Positions 35,461-47,255 of a stretch of DNA of 64,000 nt are shown one piece after another. The DNA comes from Amphibalanus amphitrite. Its lineage: Eukaryota; Arthropoda; Thecostraca; Balanomorpha; Balanidae. The stretch covers positions 310,001-374,000 of the forward strand of contig NW_024881833.1 of NCBI RefSeq assembly GCF_019059575.1, given 5' to 3'. The notes under the pieces are model-generated. The model made no database searches. It was not told the origin of the DNA and saw only the letters and a list, made by a program, of their open reading frames with translations. Both the position numbers and the translations under genes were made by a program. Position 1 is the stretch's first letter, and each line of letters begins with the position of its first letter.

Positions 35461-35570
35461 CTGGGAAAATTTAATGGTGTCACCTCGTATTTTAATCGAA
35501 AGTACCTCGGGCCTACCGGCCCTCGGTACTTTCGATTAAAAACCTCGGTGACACCATTACATTTTCCCAG
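35461..35570. repeat. Palindrome P2 (110 bp), homologue of P1
   Basis: CTGGGAAAAT pairs with ATTTTCCCAG, GGTGTCACC with GGTGACACC, TTTTAATCGAAAGTA with TACTTTCGATTAAAA, and the core CCTCGGGCC with GGCCCTCGG around TACC. Both P1 and P2 are preceded by TATGGGAAA and followed by CCCCGGGCAGGAAT. Where stem bases differ from P1, both sides of the stem changed together. Confidence 0.9.
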
Positions 35571-35912
35571 CCCCGGGCAGGAATGTATTATCTTCCACTC
35601 GGAGCCATGAAGAATCCTCTATATCCTTATCGCTTACCTATTCCATGCCATATTAATCATTTTATAAAACAATTCAATGAAGTTTCAATGAAACGAGAAG
35701 CCAGAGTGTGCAATCAGGGAGAAGGTATAACGAAACCAATATAGCAGAACGCATGATTGTCTGAATAAGCTTGCGAAAATTCAGAAGTACAGGGTGGAAA
35801 GAAAAATATGTTTTGATTTTAACAGCCCGTGACATCAAAGCGAGTAGTAATAGCTCAAAATGAATTAGTGCATTTGAATCACCTTTTCTGGAAGTTTTAT
35901 ACCTGGTGTCAT

Positions 35913-36197
35913 TCACACTCTTTCTCGCTCCTGGGCGTCCCCCATAGCACGTGTTCTGAGTAACCCCTTTTTCGCAGAATTTAGAGATGTGTACCGCGCA
36001 ACCTCGCGAGATGAATTCAGCGCACAAATCGGGTGGATTCTACGTGCGACCTTCCAAATCGTCTTCATCACGTTCGGGAGACTCTCTGGGCTCATGGCTG
36101 GCACCTGTGATTTCATTAAACCCCACAGATAAAAACCAGGGGCGTCGGGCCTGAGAAGAGGGCTGGCCATGAAATTTCGGCTTTTTTGACTGGTCAC
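35913..36197 (-). pseudogene. Transposase C-terminal remnant (left arm)
   Basis: This minus-strand frame contains LLRPDAPGFYLWGLMKSQV. In mariner-like transposases the third catalytic block is followed by an F-x-L-W-G-x-x-K-x-x-V segment, which this matches. The upstream catalytic domain is absent. It reads outward from the centre of the fold-back. Confidence 0.65.
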
Positions 36198-36733
36198 GTG
36201 CCCTCTAAAGTGTTCCTCCGGCCAGGAGAGGCTCGCTCTTTATGTGCTAGATGGAGCCCCGTCTTTTTTGGAAACAGTGTACTCAGTTACACCCTCCAGA
36301 GCTGTCACTATCTAACGCCCGAGCCTTCTCAGCACCCGAGCGTAGCGTTCCTTGTTGACGGTGACCGTGGTGCCTTTCGATGTTTCGAGGGAAAACGGTC
36401 CGATGAGACAGGCGGTGGACATAACACATCATTACGTCAATGTGAGACTGTGCAGAGGGCTCTATATCGTTGTGCCCAGAGGGAATGAAGCCCAAACTTG
36501 ACAGTTCTGGGTTGATTTTACCGCTCATTCGGACCGTTTCCCTCGAAACATCAAAAGGCACCACGGCCACCGTCAATAAGGAACGCTACGCTCGGGTGCT
36601 TGAGAGGCTCTAGCGTTAAATAGTGGCAGCCCTGAAGGTTTTAACTGAGTAAATTGTTTCCAAAAAAGACGGGGCTCCACCTAGCACGTAAAGAGCGAGC
36701 CTCTCCTGGCCGGAGGAACACTCTAGAGAGCAC

Positions 36734-37102
36734 GTGACCAGTCAAAAAAGCCGAAATTTCATGGCCAGCCCTCTTCTCAGGCCCGACGCCCCTGGTTTTT
36801 ATCTGTGGGGTTTAATGAAATCACAGGTGCCAGCCATGAGCCCAGAGAGTCTCCCGAACGTGATGAAGACGATTTGGAAGGTCGCACGTAGAATCCACCC
36901 GATTTGTGCGCTGAATTCATCTCGGAGGTTGCGCGGTACACATATCTCTAAATTCTGCGAAAAAGAGGTTACTCAGAACACGTGCTGTGGGGGACGCCCA
37001 GGAGCGAGAAAGAGTGTGAATGACACCAGGTATAAAACTTCCAGAAAAGGTGATTCAAATGCACTAATTCATTTTGAGATATTACTACTCGATTTGATGT
37101 GA
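36734..37102 (+). pseudogene. Transposase C-terminal remnant (right arm)
   Basis: Plus-strand mirror of the left-arm remnant, with the same GFYLWGLMKSQV segment and MKTIWKVARRI. The two copies have diverged slightly (for example a frame change near 36925 relative to the left arm), so the duplication is not brand new. No complete transposase can be read. Confidence 0.65.
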
Positions 37103-37150
37103 CGGGCTGTAAAAATCAGAACATATTTTTCTTTCCACCCTGTACTTCTT

Positions 37151-38606
37151 GATTTGGCGAGCTGTTTACGTGCTCATAACATTTGCGGTGTGAGCATAAC
37201 ACTATAAGGGATTGCACATGCTTTAATTTACAGCACAAATGCCCCCACCTGAACCGCGGCAATCTGCCCTTTGGACACATATATCATATGTGCACTTCCG
37301 CAGTCATGACCCGAACCTTCAAAATGACGACTTGGGTATACCGGCTAAGACTCACTATTTTTTTCCGACCAAACACTGCTATGGGTGCATTGTCTGTGTT
37401 GCGGCGGAAGCAGCCCGGTGACGCACTCTGTGATGGCCGCTGCGAGGTCCGGCTCGGCGCCGGCCCTGCTACCGCAGCCCGCTGGCCAGGGGTGATAACG
37501 CGGCCTGTTGGAGAGCGCGGCCCGCGGCCCTGACGGACGGCCGCCGCCGTCGGTCTGCCGCCGCCGATAACGGCAGCTCCCCTCTGTCTGCTGACAAACA
37601 GCCGAACGCCGCAGCGCGATGACGGCCCGTCCACACGCCCCGATGACGGCCCGCCGAGCGATGGCGTGCGATGACGCCCATGGCGGCCGCCGGCCGGCGA
37701 GTCTGGAGCGCCTGATAGAGGCTGCGGCGCAGCGTGGTATGAGGCCTGGAAAATTCAGATCCATTCATTTTATAGCATGAATAGGCATTGTATCAACAGC
37801 AGACTTGTGCAGCCTTTCTTAAGATTTTCAGAAGTGGCTAGAGAGTAAATTTTTCATTTATCCTGATGTGGCCTGCTGGAAAACAGATTGAGTTCGGGTT
37901 CAAAGTGTCCTTTTTATTTGTTATTTGTATTGTCATGCATCATGCTGTCGCTTGCTTATTTATGTCATATTGTATGCAATTAGGTTAAGACCACTGGCTT
38001 ATGTAGGTATGCATTTTACTTTATTGTGGCCGTTTTAACGACGGAATAGCAGGCATCTATTTGATACCTGTTTGATCCTTTGGTTCCTCAGGAATTTTGG
38101 TAGTTATTTTTAGTAGGTTTCCCAGCTTTCGAATGAATGGTGCGTTAGTTTGCTATTTTTCTTTTAAATATCACATCGATTTACTTTATCTAAGGATTTA
38201 TCACTAATATCAACATAAAGCGTAAGCACAATTATAAAATTATGAAATTATTAAATATTAGTACAATAGTTAAAAAAAGATACTGTATAAACCAATCAGC
38301 TCTTCCGTCTGACTATTATCTGTTTATTTTCAACAATCTTTGGCATAAAGACATGCCATTTAGTGTCCTCTTACCTTTTTAGTAAAATCGTACACTTTCA
38401 CCGACATTGCACGTCTTGTTACACTCTGGCCAGCATATATCACCAATCTGTTGAACCAAAATGAAATGTTGGTGAAGTTTCATTTCATTTAGCCTGCTGA
38501 TACTTGAAACTGCTTACCCTGATACATGAAGCATCAAGCTCGTAACTATTTAACATAACTACCTATTTAACGTAGGTATTTATCGTAACATATTTAACGT
38601 AACTAT
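37151..38606. other. Non-coding stretch containing a GC-rich island
   Basis: The part 37395-37745 is strongly GC- and CpG-rich (for example GGCCCGCGGCCCTGACGG, GGCGGCCGCCGGCCGGCGAG), unlike its A/T-rich surroundings. Overlapping frames are open on both strands there, as expected from composition. It could be a CpG-rich promoter, a first exon, or a GC-rich repeat; I cannot support a gene. The rest (37746-38606) is A/T-rich and featureless. Confidence 0.5.
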
Positions 38607-41600
38607 TTAAAGGTAGTGTGCCAGCTTTCCTGGACCGTATGGAGTTAATGGCCCAGATAAGGAGAACCGGATTTTTAGAACTTATCCATACCTTCAAAAC
38701 TCATTGAAACGTCTTAAATTCTTCAAATTTTGAGTACCCCAGTGCGAAATTCGCCCCGACGGGTTGTCGGTCGTACCCCAACCACATTTCACACCACTAT
38801 GAACAATAAATGCACACACTGAAATCGCTATTACCGATATGCTCATCCAATCAAGTTTCGATAAACCCGTTCTTCATCATCTCCTGCGGTTTCGAACACG
38901 CCTGTTAGGTGGTGCGGTAGACCGCGCCCAAAGCCAGGGCCCCGTTAACGTGAGGTAGCCGAGTCGGGGCAGCGTGCTGGCATACACATAAACGGCTTTG
39001 AAGTTAAGATGTCCGCTTACGCGGATGACACAGCATTAATTCTAGACGGAACGGAAGGAAGTTTACTTGCAGCACTGAAAACTTGTGAGGAGTTTGAAAC
39101 GGTGTCAGGACTAAAACTGAACAAAAGTAAAACGAATATCATGTGGATAGGAAAAAATAAAATAAGACAGGATATTCTATGTAAAGAATATGGGCTAAAT
39201 TGGACAAAACAGGTGAACTATTTAGGAGTTGAAATAGGCCCGATGATGAGGAACATGGCAGAGGAAAATTATGCAAGCAAAATAGCTAAATTAAAAAATT
39301 TATTAAACCCATGGATAAAACGTGGATTAACGCCTTTTGGTAGAATTCACTTAATCAAATCAATGGCGCTGTCCCAACTCGTTTATCATATGTCGGTGTT
39401 AGAAAAACCTAGTAAGAGGATGCTGAAAGAACTGGAGTGTCTAATGTTCAACTTCATATGGAACGGGAAAATAGATAGAATCAAAAGGACCACGATGAAA
39501 AACCATTATGATGAGGGAGGGCTGCAGGTTCCTGATCCATCAGCGCAAGCGGACAGCCTGAAAATAATGTGGATCAAAAAATTTTTGGATGAAAACAATC
39601 ACGCTAAGTGGAAATTTGTAGTACAAAACAAACTTCTAATAGGAGGAAATCTTTCAATATTTGAATGTAAGCTATCCAAAAGGGAGGTCGAATGCAAGTT
39701 CCCGGACAAATTCTGGAGGGAGATTTATCTAGCTTGGCAAACAATGGTTGAAGAACAGGACAAAACAGACGGATTAGTATTGTATGAGTCTTTGTGGCAC
39801 AATAGATATTTGAATTTGGACGACATGGTTGGAATACCGAAAAAGAAGCTTCAAAATAGTGGTGTGCTACGTATTAACGACATTTACGATAGAAATACAG
39901 GCAGGCTGATGCCACCCGATCAACTGACAGAAAAATATGGCATTGGGAACTTCCTTTTGTGGCATAGAATCTTAAAAGCAATCCCAAAGGAATGGAAACA
40001 AATACTGCGTGAGAAAAGACCGAGGGTGAGAGAAGTAAGGCCGGAGATATATGTTACTTTACAGGAAACTATATAGGTAGCAAAGTGGGCATATTCCGCA
40101 CTTATGAAATCAAATAAGTTGTCTCGTCCTCGCAAAGCACAAACCAAGTGGGAGCAGGAACTGCAAGGAGTGCAAAGCTCTTGGCCATCAGTCTGTAACG
40201 GTGCTGCTGGGCGGCTGGCGGTGCACGTGTGCCGTGTGAGTGACGTGTGGCAGTTAGCGGTGTGTGATCGTCCGCCTCGGAGGCCGACACCGGGTGGGCA
40301 GGTGTATCGTCTCCTCTTTAAACGCCTGTCTGATTCCCACATGGCACTGGCTCCGTTGTCGTGCAGTACAAATTTATTTGAGAGGCTTGCAATTTCCTTA
40401 CAACATATAGTCTTCACTGCTCGGGGAGGAATGGGCTCAATTTGGAGGGAGTGGGATTGTCGCCGGCTGAATGGCATTGCTTGGCTTTAAGTCCCAGGGC
40501 AGGGCCCTCCCATGTTCCCATCTCGTATCCGTTCGATGCCAAGGGCTCTATCCCATCAGAGAAATAAAATGCAATTCGAGCATGAGTGTCTAGCTCCCAC
40601 TGGTCCTTAATATAACCATTCGTTACTCCCTTTTCATCCACACACGCATCCATTTATTCGATCATGCATACATCTACGAAGAACATTCGGCTAGACAAAC
40701 CGACCCTCCCGTTTCCATCTAATCCCCCCAGTGGCGCTGAGATTTGCATGGTTATCTCCTGAGGTACGTTTATACCCTGTTTGGTACTTACATGCGTATA
40801 ATGAGGTGTTAACCCCTTTAAGTCCCTGAATTCTAAGCAAATTGGCACTGGGTGTCCTTCTGACCCCATTTACGTTATTACTCTCTTCCGTTGAAGCTAC
40901 GTTTCTCATGCGCTCCCGGCCACTGCCTGCTCTTCAATCACGTGCACTGCCACAGTGCATACATTTCCATCTACTGCCTCTCTCTCGCTCGCGCGCACTG
41001 CCACAGTGCGGATAATTTCGCCCAAGCTCAAAGGAAACAACGGTTGTGCGCACCTCTGCCGGTCTGTCGACTCGGTGTTGTGGGTGGTCCGGTCGTGCCT
41101 CAGTTGAGGGATAAGTTCCTAAATGATAATAATCTCGGCGGAGCCACTCCGCATAACAACTCTACATTTCCATCGACCATCTCCCTCTCTCTCGCGCGCA
41201 CTGCCACAGTGCGGATAATTTCGCCCAAGCTCAAAGGAAACAACGGTTGTACGCACCTCTGCCGGTCTGTCGACTCGGTGTTGTGGGTGGTCCGGTTGTG
41301 CTTCAGTTGAGGGATAAGTCCCTAAACGATAATGCTCTCGGCGGAGCCCTCCGCGAAACTACAACTCTGTGTTGCTACTGAACACCTCGGCGGAGCCACT
41401 CCGCGACACTATAACTCGGCAACCTTGCCCTCGTTTATCGCTCTCACAATCTTACATATTAGCCCTAGCCCTTCAAAGTCCGGTCGACACGGACGGCTAG
41501 CCGCTCGGTGCCTTTGCTATACTTCATGGGAATACGCAGTAGCATTCATCGAGTCACGGAATACTCATTTTCCATCTCGCAGTGATCGACGGCGTCAGCA

Positions 41601-41753
41601 GAGTCAAAACGGGCACAGGGGCCCGGCTCGAACCAGCCTCTTTCCGGCTAGTTGGATTGTCTCGGTCTTTATTCTACTTTGTTGTATGGTTTAGTCCAAT
41701 CGCGTCGATATATGGTACAATCATTGGGAGCAAGATAGAGAATACAGCAAAGC

Positions 41754-41754
<1 letters not shown>

Positions 41755-41814
<60 letters not shown>

Positions 41815-41881
41815 GAGGAGAGAGAGAGGGAGAGGGAGAGAGAGCGAGAGCGAGAGTGAGAGAGAGAGAGAGACAGAGAGG

Positions 41882-41927
<46 letters not shown>

Positions 41928-41934
41928 GGGAGAC
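41755..41934 (+). repeat. (GA)n-rich tract in the left LTR
   Basis: Long GA dinucleotide runs are interrupted by GGAG, GCGAGAGCGAGA and ACAGAG. The partner is at 47082-47261 in the other LTR with one extra G. It generates Arg/Glu-rich spurious frames. Confidence 0.95.
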
Positions 41935-42814
41935 CGGATTACAAGAAAACTGTTATGGGTTGGTCCATTTCGACGTTTCCCCGTACTCGCTCACATTTGG
42001 CCAGATATTCACGTCCGTTAGATAAATGTCGCCATTTTCGCCCTTGTCAGCACTCCTGACCTTCCTTACACTCATGCCGCTAAACTTTCAGGGTTTTATT
42101 CACGCAATACACCTCAGAGTAAAATAAACCAAACTCAAGCGCAAACCTCATGATTACCAGACGCACCCCCGCTTCGATTTTGTTTCATAACAAAAATAAC
42201 ATCGCACTATCTATTACCCAAATCTACACACCCGCGCAACAAACCTTCCCATCGCGCAACATAATTCGTCACTTCCGACCAGCCCCGACGCAATGATTCG
42301 ACAGCGATCCAATTAAAAACTGAGTCTCCGAGTCCTGTCGAGCCACCCAATAAATTTACCCAATCAACCCATTCTAAAATCTTCGCGTCTTCACGCTTTG
42401 TCCCCCCCCCCTTAAAATAATGAAGCTTACATGGTGTTGTCGCTATGTGCCTAATCCTTACGCTCAGCCCGAGAAAGGTAGCTCTGAACCATCAGCCGGT
42501 TGGTGCAAATCACGGAGTGAATATATGAGGGACGGGAGCTGAATGGTTGCATGTTGGCAAGGATTGAGCAGACTCCCTTTCTGTGGCAATTCTTACTTGA
42601 ACGGCGTTGTTGACCCAGCCGGTTACCGAGAGGTCGATGATGATAGCAGTTTGTCCGTTGTCGATGGCTGAGAGCGTGCACTTTCCTCGATCCAGCTCTC
42701 GATCACTGTCGTACTGGATCCTCCCTCGTCAGCTGCTGCCCGTCGCGCTCCTCCCGTCGTACTCCATCCTCCGTGCACTGCCGTGTCCTCTGCGCTCCGC
42801 CCAGCCGGACTCGA

Positions 42815-42998
42815 TGCTCCGTGCACTCCGGTGCCCTGTGCACTCCTCGGTCGGACTGGATGCTCCGTGCACTCCGGTGCCCTGTGCACTCCTCGGTCTG
42901 ACTAGATGCTCCGTGCACTCCGGTGCCCTGTGCACTCCTCGGTCGGACTCGAAGCTGCGTGCACTCCGGTGTCCTGTGCACTCCTCGCCACCCCTCCA
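42815..42998 (+). repeat. 46-bp minisatellite in the left LTR, four copies
   Basis: TGCTCCGTGCACTCCGGTG begins at 42815, 42861 and 42907, and a variant follows at 42953; spacing is 46 bp throughout. Each unit contains the word GTGCACTCC twice. The right LTR carries the same array at 48142-48325. Confidence 0.92.
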
Positions 42999-44188
42999 TG
43001 ACTGCCTCGTTCCTTTATACCCAGATTACTATCGCGTTGGTGTTCGAGGTGTGATAAGCATGGCTAGATAATTCGTCCGTGTGGCGTGATAGGCCTAGTA
43101 TCTTTATCTGTATGATGACTCATGAGTGGCATCGGTCCTGGTTATTGACTTTATCCCAGCTGGTTGTAATTGGGCCGGGTGCAGTGCTTATCACTTTTGC
43201 TATCTTCTTGCCATCTGTCGTGCACACCTTTGTTCTGCTGGGAAGCTGAGGTACACTGTCCGGCGTCGGCGCTTTATTGCTTGGTTTGGTCGTAATCACG
43301 ATATCTCGGGTATTGGTTCATATGTATGGTCCGCCATGGTCATTGAACTTCCCAGCTGCTCCTGTTTTGGCCGAACGCTTGTGATATTAGCGAATTCGTC
43401 AGTTATTACTCTGTTTGCTGGACGCTCATTTGTCCCAGCTGCCGTCCAGTATCAGTAGTCCCCGACCGTCGGCGTTGCTGCTCGTCAGGTGAATGCCAGA
43501 TATGGGCATTGTCGTGCCCCACTCTCAACATGGAACATCTGCTCTTCTGGACGTACATATTTGCACCTCCGATTCCGCAGGGAGGGGTGATTGGAACTTT
43601 TGCTTAGCATCTGTCGGCGGCTGATAACTTCGTCGGCGTGAGTGTAATTTTGATGGCTTGACGCCTTCTATTTGCGGCACTTGCGGCATGATACGGCCCG
43701 AGGGGTCCCTGCGTCAGCTGTTTCTTGTTTGACATGCTCACACCGGTGTCGATCCACTAGGTCGAGGCGGTGCCGGTGGCGATATCCCAGGCGCAGGTGC
43801 AGAGGGTTGGCGCACAGGATGCCGGCCGATTGCGCTTTGGAGAGATAAAGTTCCGTTATGAGCTTTTCCTGTAGATGCGGGCGGGGAGGCGGCGGTGTTC
43901 ACACCTCTGCAGTGCCAGGTGTAGCCCGTTTTTGACGTGGCCACCCAATTGGCGTGCGACCGATAAGAGGGGTCGGCGCTACGTCGGGTCCAGGTGGGGT
44001 AGACCATCTGCCGCCTGCGCCCTGTTGACCCGCGTTATCCATGAAGGTGTCGGGAATTGAAGCGCCGTTCTTCTCAGATGATTTCACTTTTGCGTGTTTG
44101 GCTTTTAGTCTCACACCAATATGCATGCCTTATGATTCTGTCAATTCCTGTAAGCTGTGATTCGAAAAAAAATGTGGCTTCCGTCACA

Positions 44189-45520
44189 TTTTCAGGCTCA
44201 TTTCTTTTAAATTGTGCCCCCACAATTTTGTTTCTTCGTGTGTGTGTGTGTGCGTGTTTGTGTGCATACGTGTGTGTGCGTGGGTCCAATTCAGGCTGGG
44301 TTTCTTCAGTCATCGTCACGATTTATCTGTTTTTGACTCTTGTTGTTTTGTTTTCTCTTGTCTGTGTTTGTCCTTTGAGCATATTTTTTTTTCATTGACT
44401 CCTTTCTTCTCTAGCTGTGTTCGTGTACACTAATCGTGGGCTGATGCCGGCTGATGGTTCATGTCTATTGTCTAGGGTTATTGTTTTTGGGCCAACATAC
44501 AGACATAGTCAAACCATCTAAACATTGTTCACGCGATCGATTGTAACATTGCTTTTAACGCCGACGCAACGATAGAGAATGCCCTTGTTCCTATGCTTTT
44601 ACACGAAGCAAACAGTATGTGTGTTTTACCTAGTAACAATAAACAAACAGTATTTTACCTAATCTCCCTACAGCTCGCTTACACAAAGCCCCCTTATTTC
44701 TACTACAACGCCGCAATGACATGTCACATGATTCTATCCTCGAACACTCCACCCCACCTACTGTTTGACCGCTGCTGCTCCAGCTTCCAAGAATGCAGGC
44801 TGGTGTCCAGTGTCACCCGGACTGTTGAAGTCCAGCGATTCGGCGTGTGCCTTCTCTTGCTCGTGCTGCATGCCGCATTCCGCCACGTCTGTCGTCCTCG
44901 GCTCCAGTCGGCTCTCGTAGTGAGGCGGCAAGGCTTTTGGTGACGCCCGTGCCTGCTGTTAGACATGAGAGAGGTATTCTGAGCGGACATTGAGCCGCAG
45001 TTCTTGATTGACGGATGGTTGGATATTCCTTAGGGTTGGATCTTTGCATCGTGGGACGGTTGGGATAATTAGAATAGATGATAGGTCAGTAATATATGGT
45101 GACATGTTCCGCTGAGCGGACTTAATGACTTGCTATCAGGGCAGGCTGCTTCTTGATTTCCGTTCTTGTTCAATTGCGGTGACTTCATTCCACGGTGCAG
45201 GTTAGGTTCATGAAATGTGGGTTGCTGAATAACTGCAAACATGACGAAATGAGTGATGGTGCAGAAGCTTCTTTAGCTTGTGTCGACATGATTGGCTTTT
45301 TCAAACATTGCTTCATTACGTTTGCTTCCCCATGCATCTTGCTATTTGTAGAATCTAATTTGCTTATCTTGCACTTTATGTGCATCTTCCCTCAGCATGA
45401 TACTTGTCTGCGTTTGGTGTCGTGTCTGCATCTTCGTTTTCTGGGATCTTCGGTTCAAGCAACTCTGCCGACTTCGTATTGAAAGTCAATTGCAATGCCC
45501 CACGTTTAGGGCGCCAGTAC
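44189..45520 (-). other. Internal region of the giant-LTR element, no pol genes
   Basis: Only 1,332 bp separate the LTRs. Read on the minus strand, the first frames after the primer site are short (ending by 45376) and show no capsid, protease or polymerase motif. A GT-rich microsatellite lies at 44237-44281. The sequence beside the 3' LTR on the minus strand (TAAAAGAAATGAGCCTGAAA) is only weakly purine-rich, so the polypurine tract is tentative. Confidence 0.8.
45497..45516 (-). promoter_or_regulatory. Candidate tRNA-Lys-type primer binding site
   Basis: On the minus strand, after a 4-nt spacer (GTAC) from the 5' LTR, the sequence starts TGGCGCCC and continues with AACGTGGGGC after two extra bases. 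Retroviral and LTR-element primer sites complementary to tRNA-Lys begin TGGCGCC; the AACGTGGGGC continuation fits the Lys-1,2 type. The two-base insertion weakens the match. Confidence 0.65.
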
Positions 45521-47080
45521 TGTAGCGGTGCGGCTGGGCGGCTGGCGGTGCACGTGTGCCGTGTGAGTGACGTGTGGCAGTTAGCGGTGTGTGATCGTCC
45601 GCCTCGGAGGCCGACACCGGGTGGGCAGGTGTATCGTCTCCTCTTTAAACGCCTGTCTGATTCCCACATGGCACTGGCTCCGTTGTCGTGCAGTACAAAT
45701 TTATTTGAGAGGCTTGCAATTTCCTTACAACATATAGTCTTCACTGCTCGGGGAGGAATGGGCTCAATTTGGAGGGAGTGGGATTGTCGCCGGCTGAATG
45801 GCATTGCTTGGCTTTAAGTCCCAGGGCAGGGCCCTCCCATGTTCCCATCTCGTATCCGTTCGATGCCAAGGGCTCTATCCCATCAGAGAAATAAAATGCA
45901 ATTCGAGCATGAGTGTCTAGCTCCCACTGGTCCTTAATATAACCATTCGTTACTCCCTTTTCATCCACACACGCATCCATTTATTCGATCATGCATACAT
46001 CTACGAAGAACATTCGGCTAGACAAACCGACCCTCCCGTTTCCATCTAATCCCCCCAGTGGCGCTGAGATTTGCATGGTTATCTCCTGAGGTACGTTTAT
46101 ACCCTGTTTGGTACTTACATGCGTATAATGAGGTGTTAACCCCTTTAAGTCCCTGAATTCTAAGCAAATTGGCACTGGGTGTCCTTCTGACCCCATTTAC
46201 GTTATTACTCTCTTCCGTTGAAGCTACGTTTCTCATGCGCTCCCGGCCACTGCCTGCTCTTCAATCACGTGCACTGCCACAGTGCATACATTTCCATCTA
46301 CTGCCTCTCTCTCGCTCGCGCGCACTGCCACAGTGCGGATAATTTCGCCCAAGCTCAAAGGAAACAACGGTTGTGCGCACCTCTGCCGGTCTGTCGACTC
46401 GGTGTTGTGGGTGGTCCGGTCGTGCCTCAGTTGAGGGATAAGTTCCTAAATGATAATAATCTCGGCGGAGCCACTCCGCATAACAACTCTACATTTCCAT
46501 CGACCATCTCCCTCTCTCTCGCGCGCACTGCCACAGTGCGGATAATTTCGCCCAAGCTCAAAGGAAACAACGGTTGTACGCACCTCTGCCGGTCTGTCGA
46601 CTCGGTGTTGTGGGTGGTCCGGTTGTGCTTCAGTTGAGGGATAAGTCCCTAAACGATAATGCTCTCGGCGGAGCCCTCCGCGAAACTACAACTCTGTGTT
46701 GCTACTGAACACCTCGGCGGAGCCACTCCGCGACACTATAACTCGGCAACCTTGCCCTCGTTTATCGCTCTCACAATCTTACATATTAGCCCTAGCCCTT
46801 CAAAGTCCGGTCGACACGGACGGCTAGCCGCTCGGTGCCTTTGCTATACTTCATGGGAATACGCAGTAGCATTCATCGAGTCACGGAATACTCATTTTCC
46901 ATCTCGCAGTGATCGACGGCGTCAGCAGAGTCAAAACGGGCACAGGGGCCCGGCTCGAACCAGCCTCTTTCCGGCTAGTTGGATTGTCTCGGTCTTTATT
47001 CTACTTTGTTGTATGGTTTAGTCCAATCGCGTCGATATATGGTACAATCATTGGGAGCAAGATAGAGAATACAGCAAAGC

Positions 47081-47132
<52 letters not shown>

Positions 47133-47205
47133 AGAGAGGAGGAGAGAGAGAGGGAGAGGGAGAGAGAGCGAGAGCGAGAGTGAGAGAGAGAGAGAGACAG
47201 AGAGG

Positions 47206-47255
<50 letters not shown>

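Larger units (their letters stand above)
35783..37150. mobile_element. Fold-back Tc1/mariner-like element, two ~620-bp arms
   Basis: The outer ends read AGAAGTACAGGGTGGAAAGA and its reverse complement. They contain TACAGGGTGG, like many mariner termini in which TA is the target site. Arms 35783 to about 36410 and about 36525 to 37150 pair along their length with scattered differences; the loop is about 115 bp. Each arm carries a C-terminal transposase fragment, so the element looks like two half elements joined head to head. Confidence 0.82.
40194..44188 (-). repeat. 3' LTR (left copy, 3,995 bp)
   Basis: Starts TGTAACGGTG and ends CGTCACA on the plus strand. It contains several phrases repeated inside the LTR itself: ACTGCCACAGTGC three times (about 40947-41210), a ~130-bp duplicated block (41000-41110 against 41190-41310, with CAACGGTTGTGCGCACCTC or a one-base variant), a GA-rich tract at 41755-41934, and a 46-bp minisatellite at 42815-42998. 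No coding function is recognised. Confidence 0.93.

Noticed and set aside
41582-42025. Arg/Glu-rich frame in the LTR (and its copy at 46909-47349)
   Set aside because: It is created by the GA-rich tract. The two copies differ in frame after a one-base change, so it is not maintained.
42623-42999. Repetitive short proteins from the LTR minisatellite on the minus strand
   Set aside because: They reflect the 46-bp array in several frames; 46 is not a multiple of three, so no single repeated protein frame is kept.
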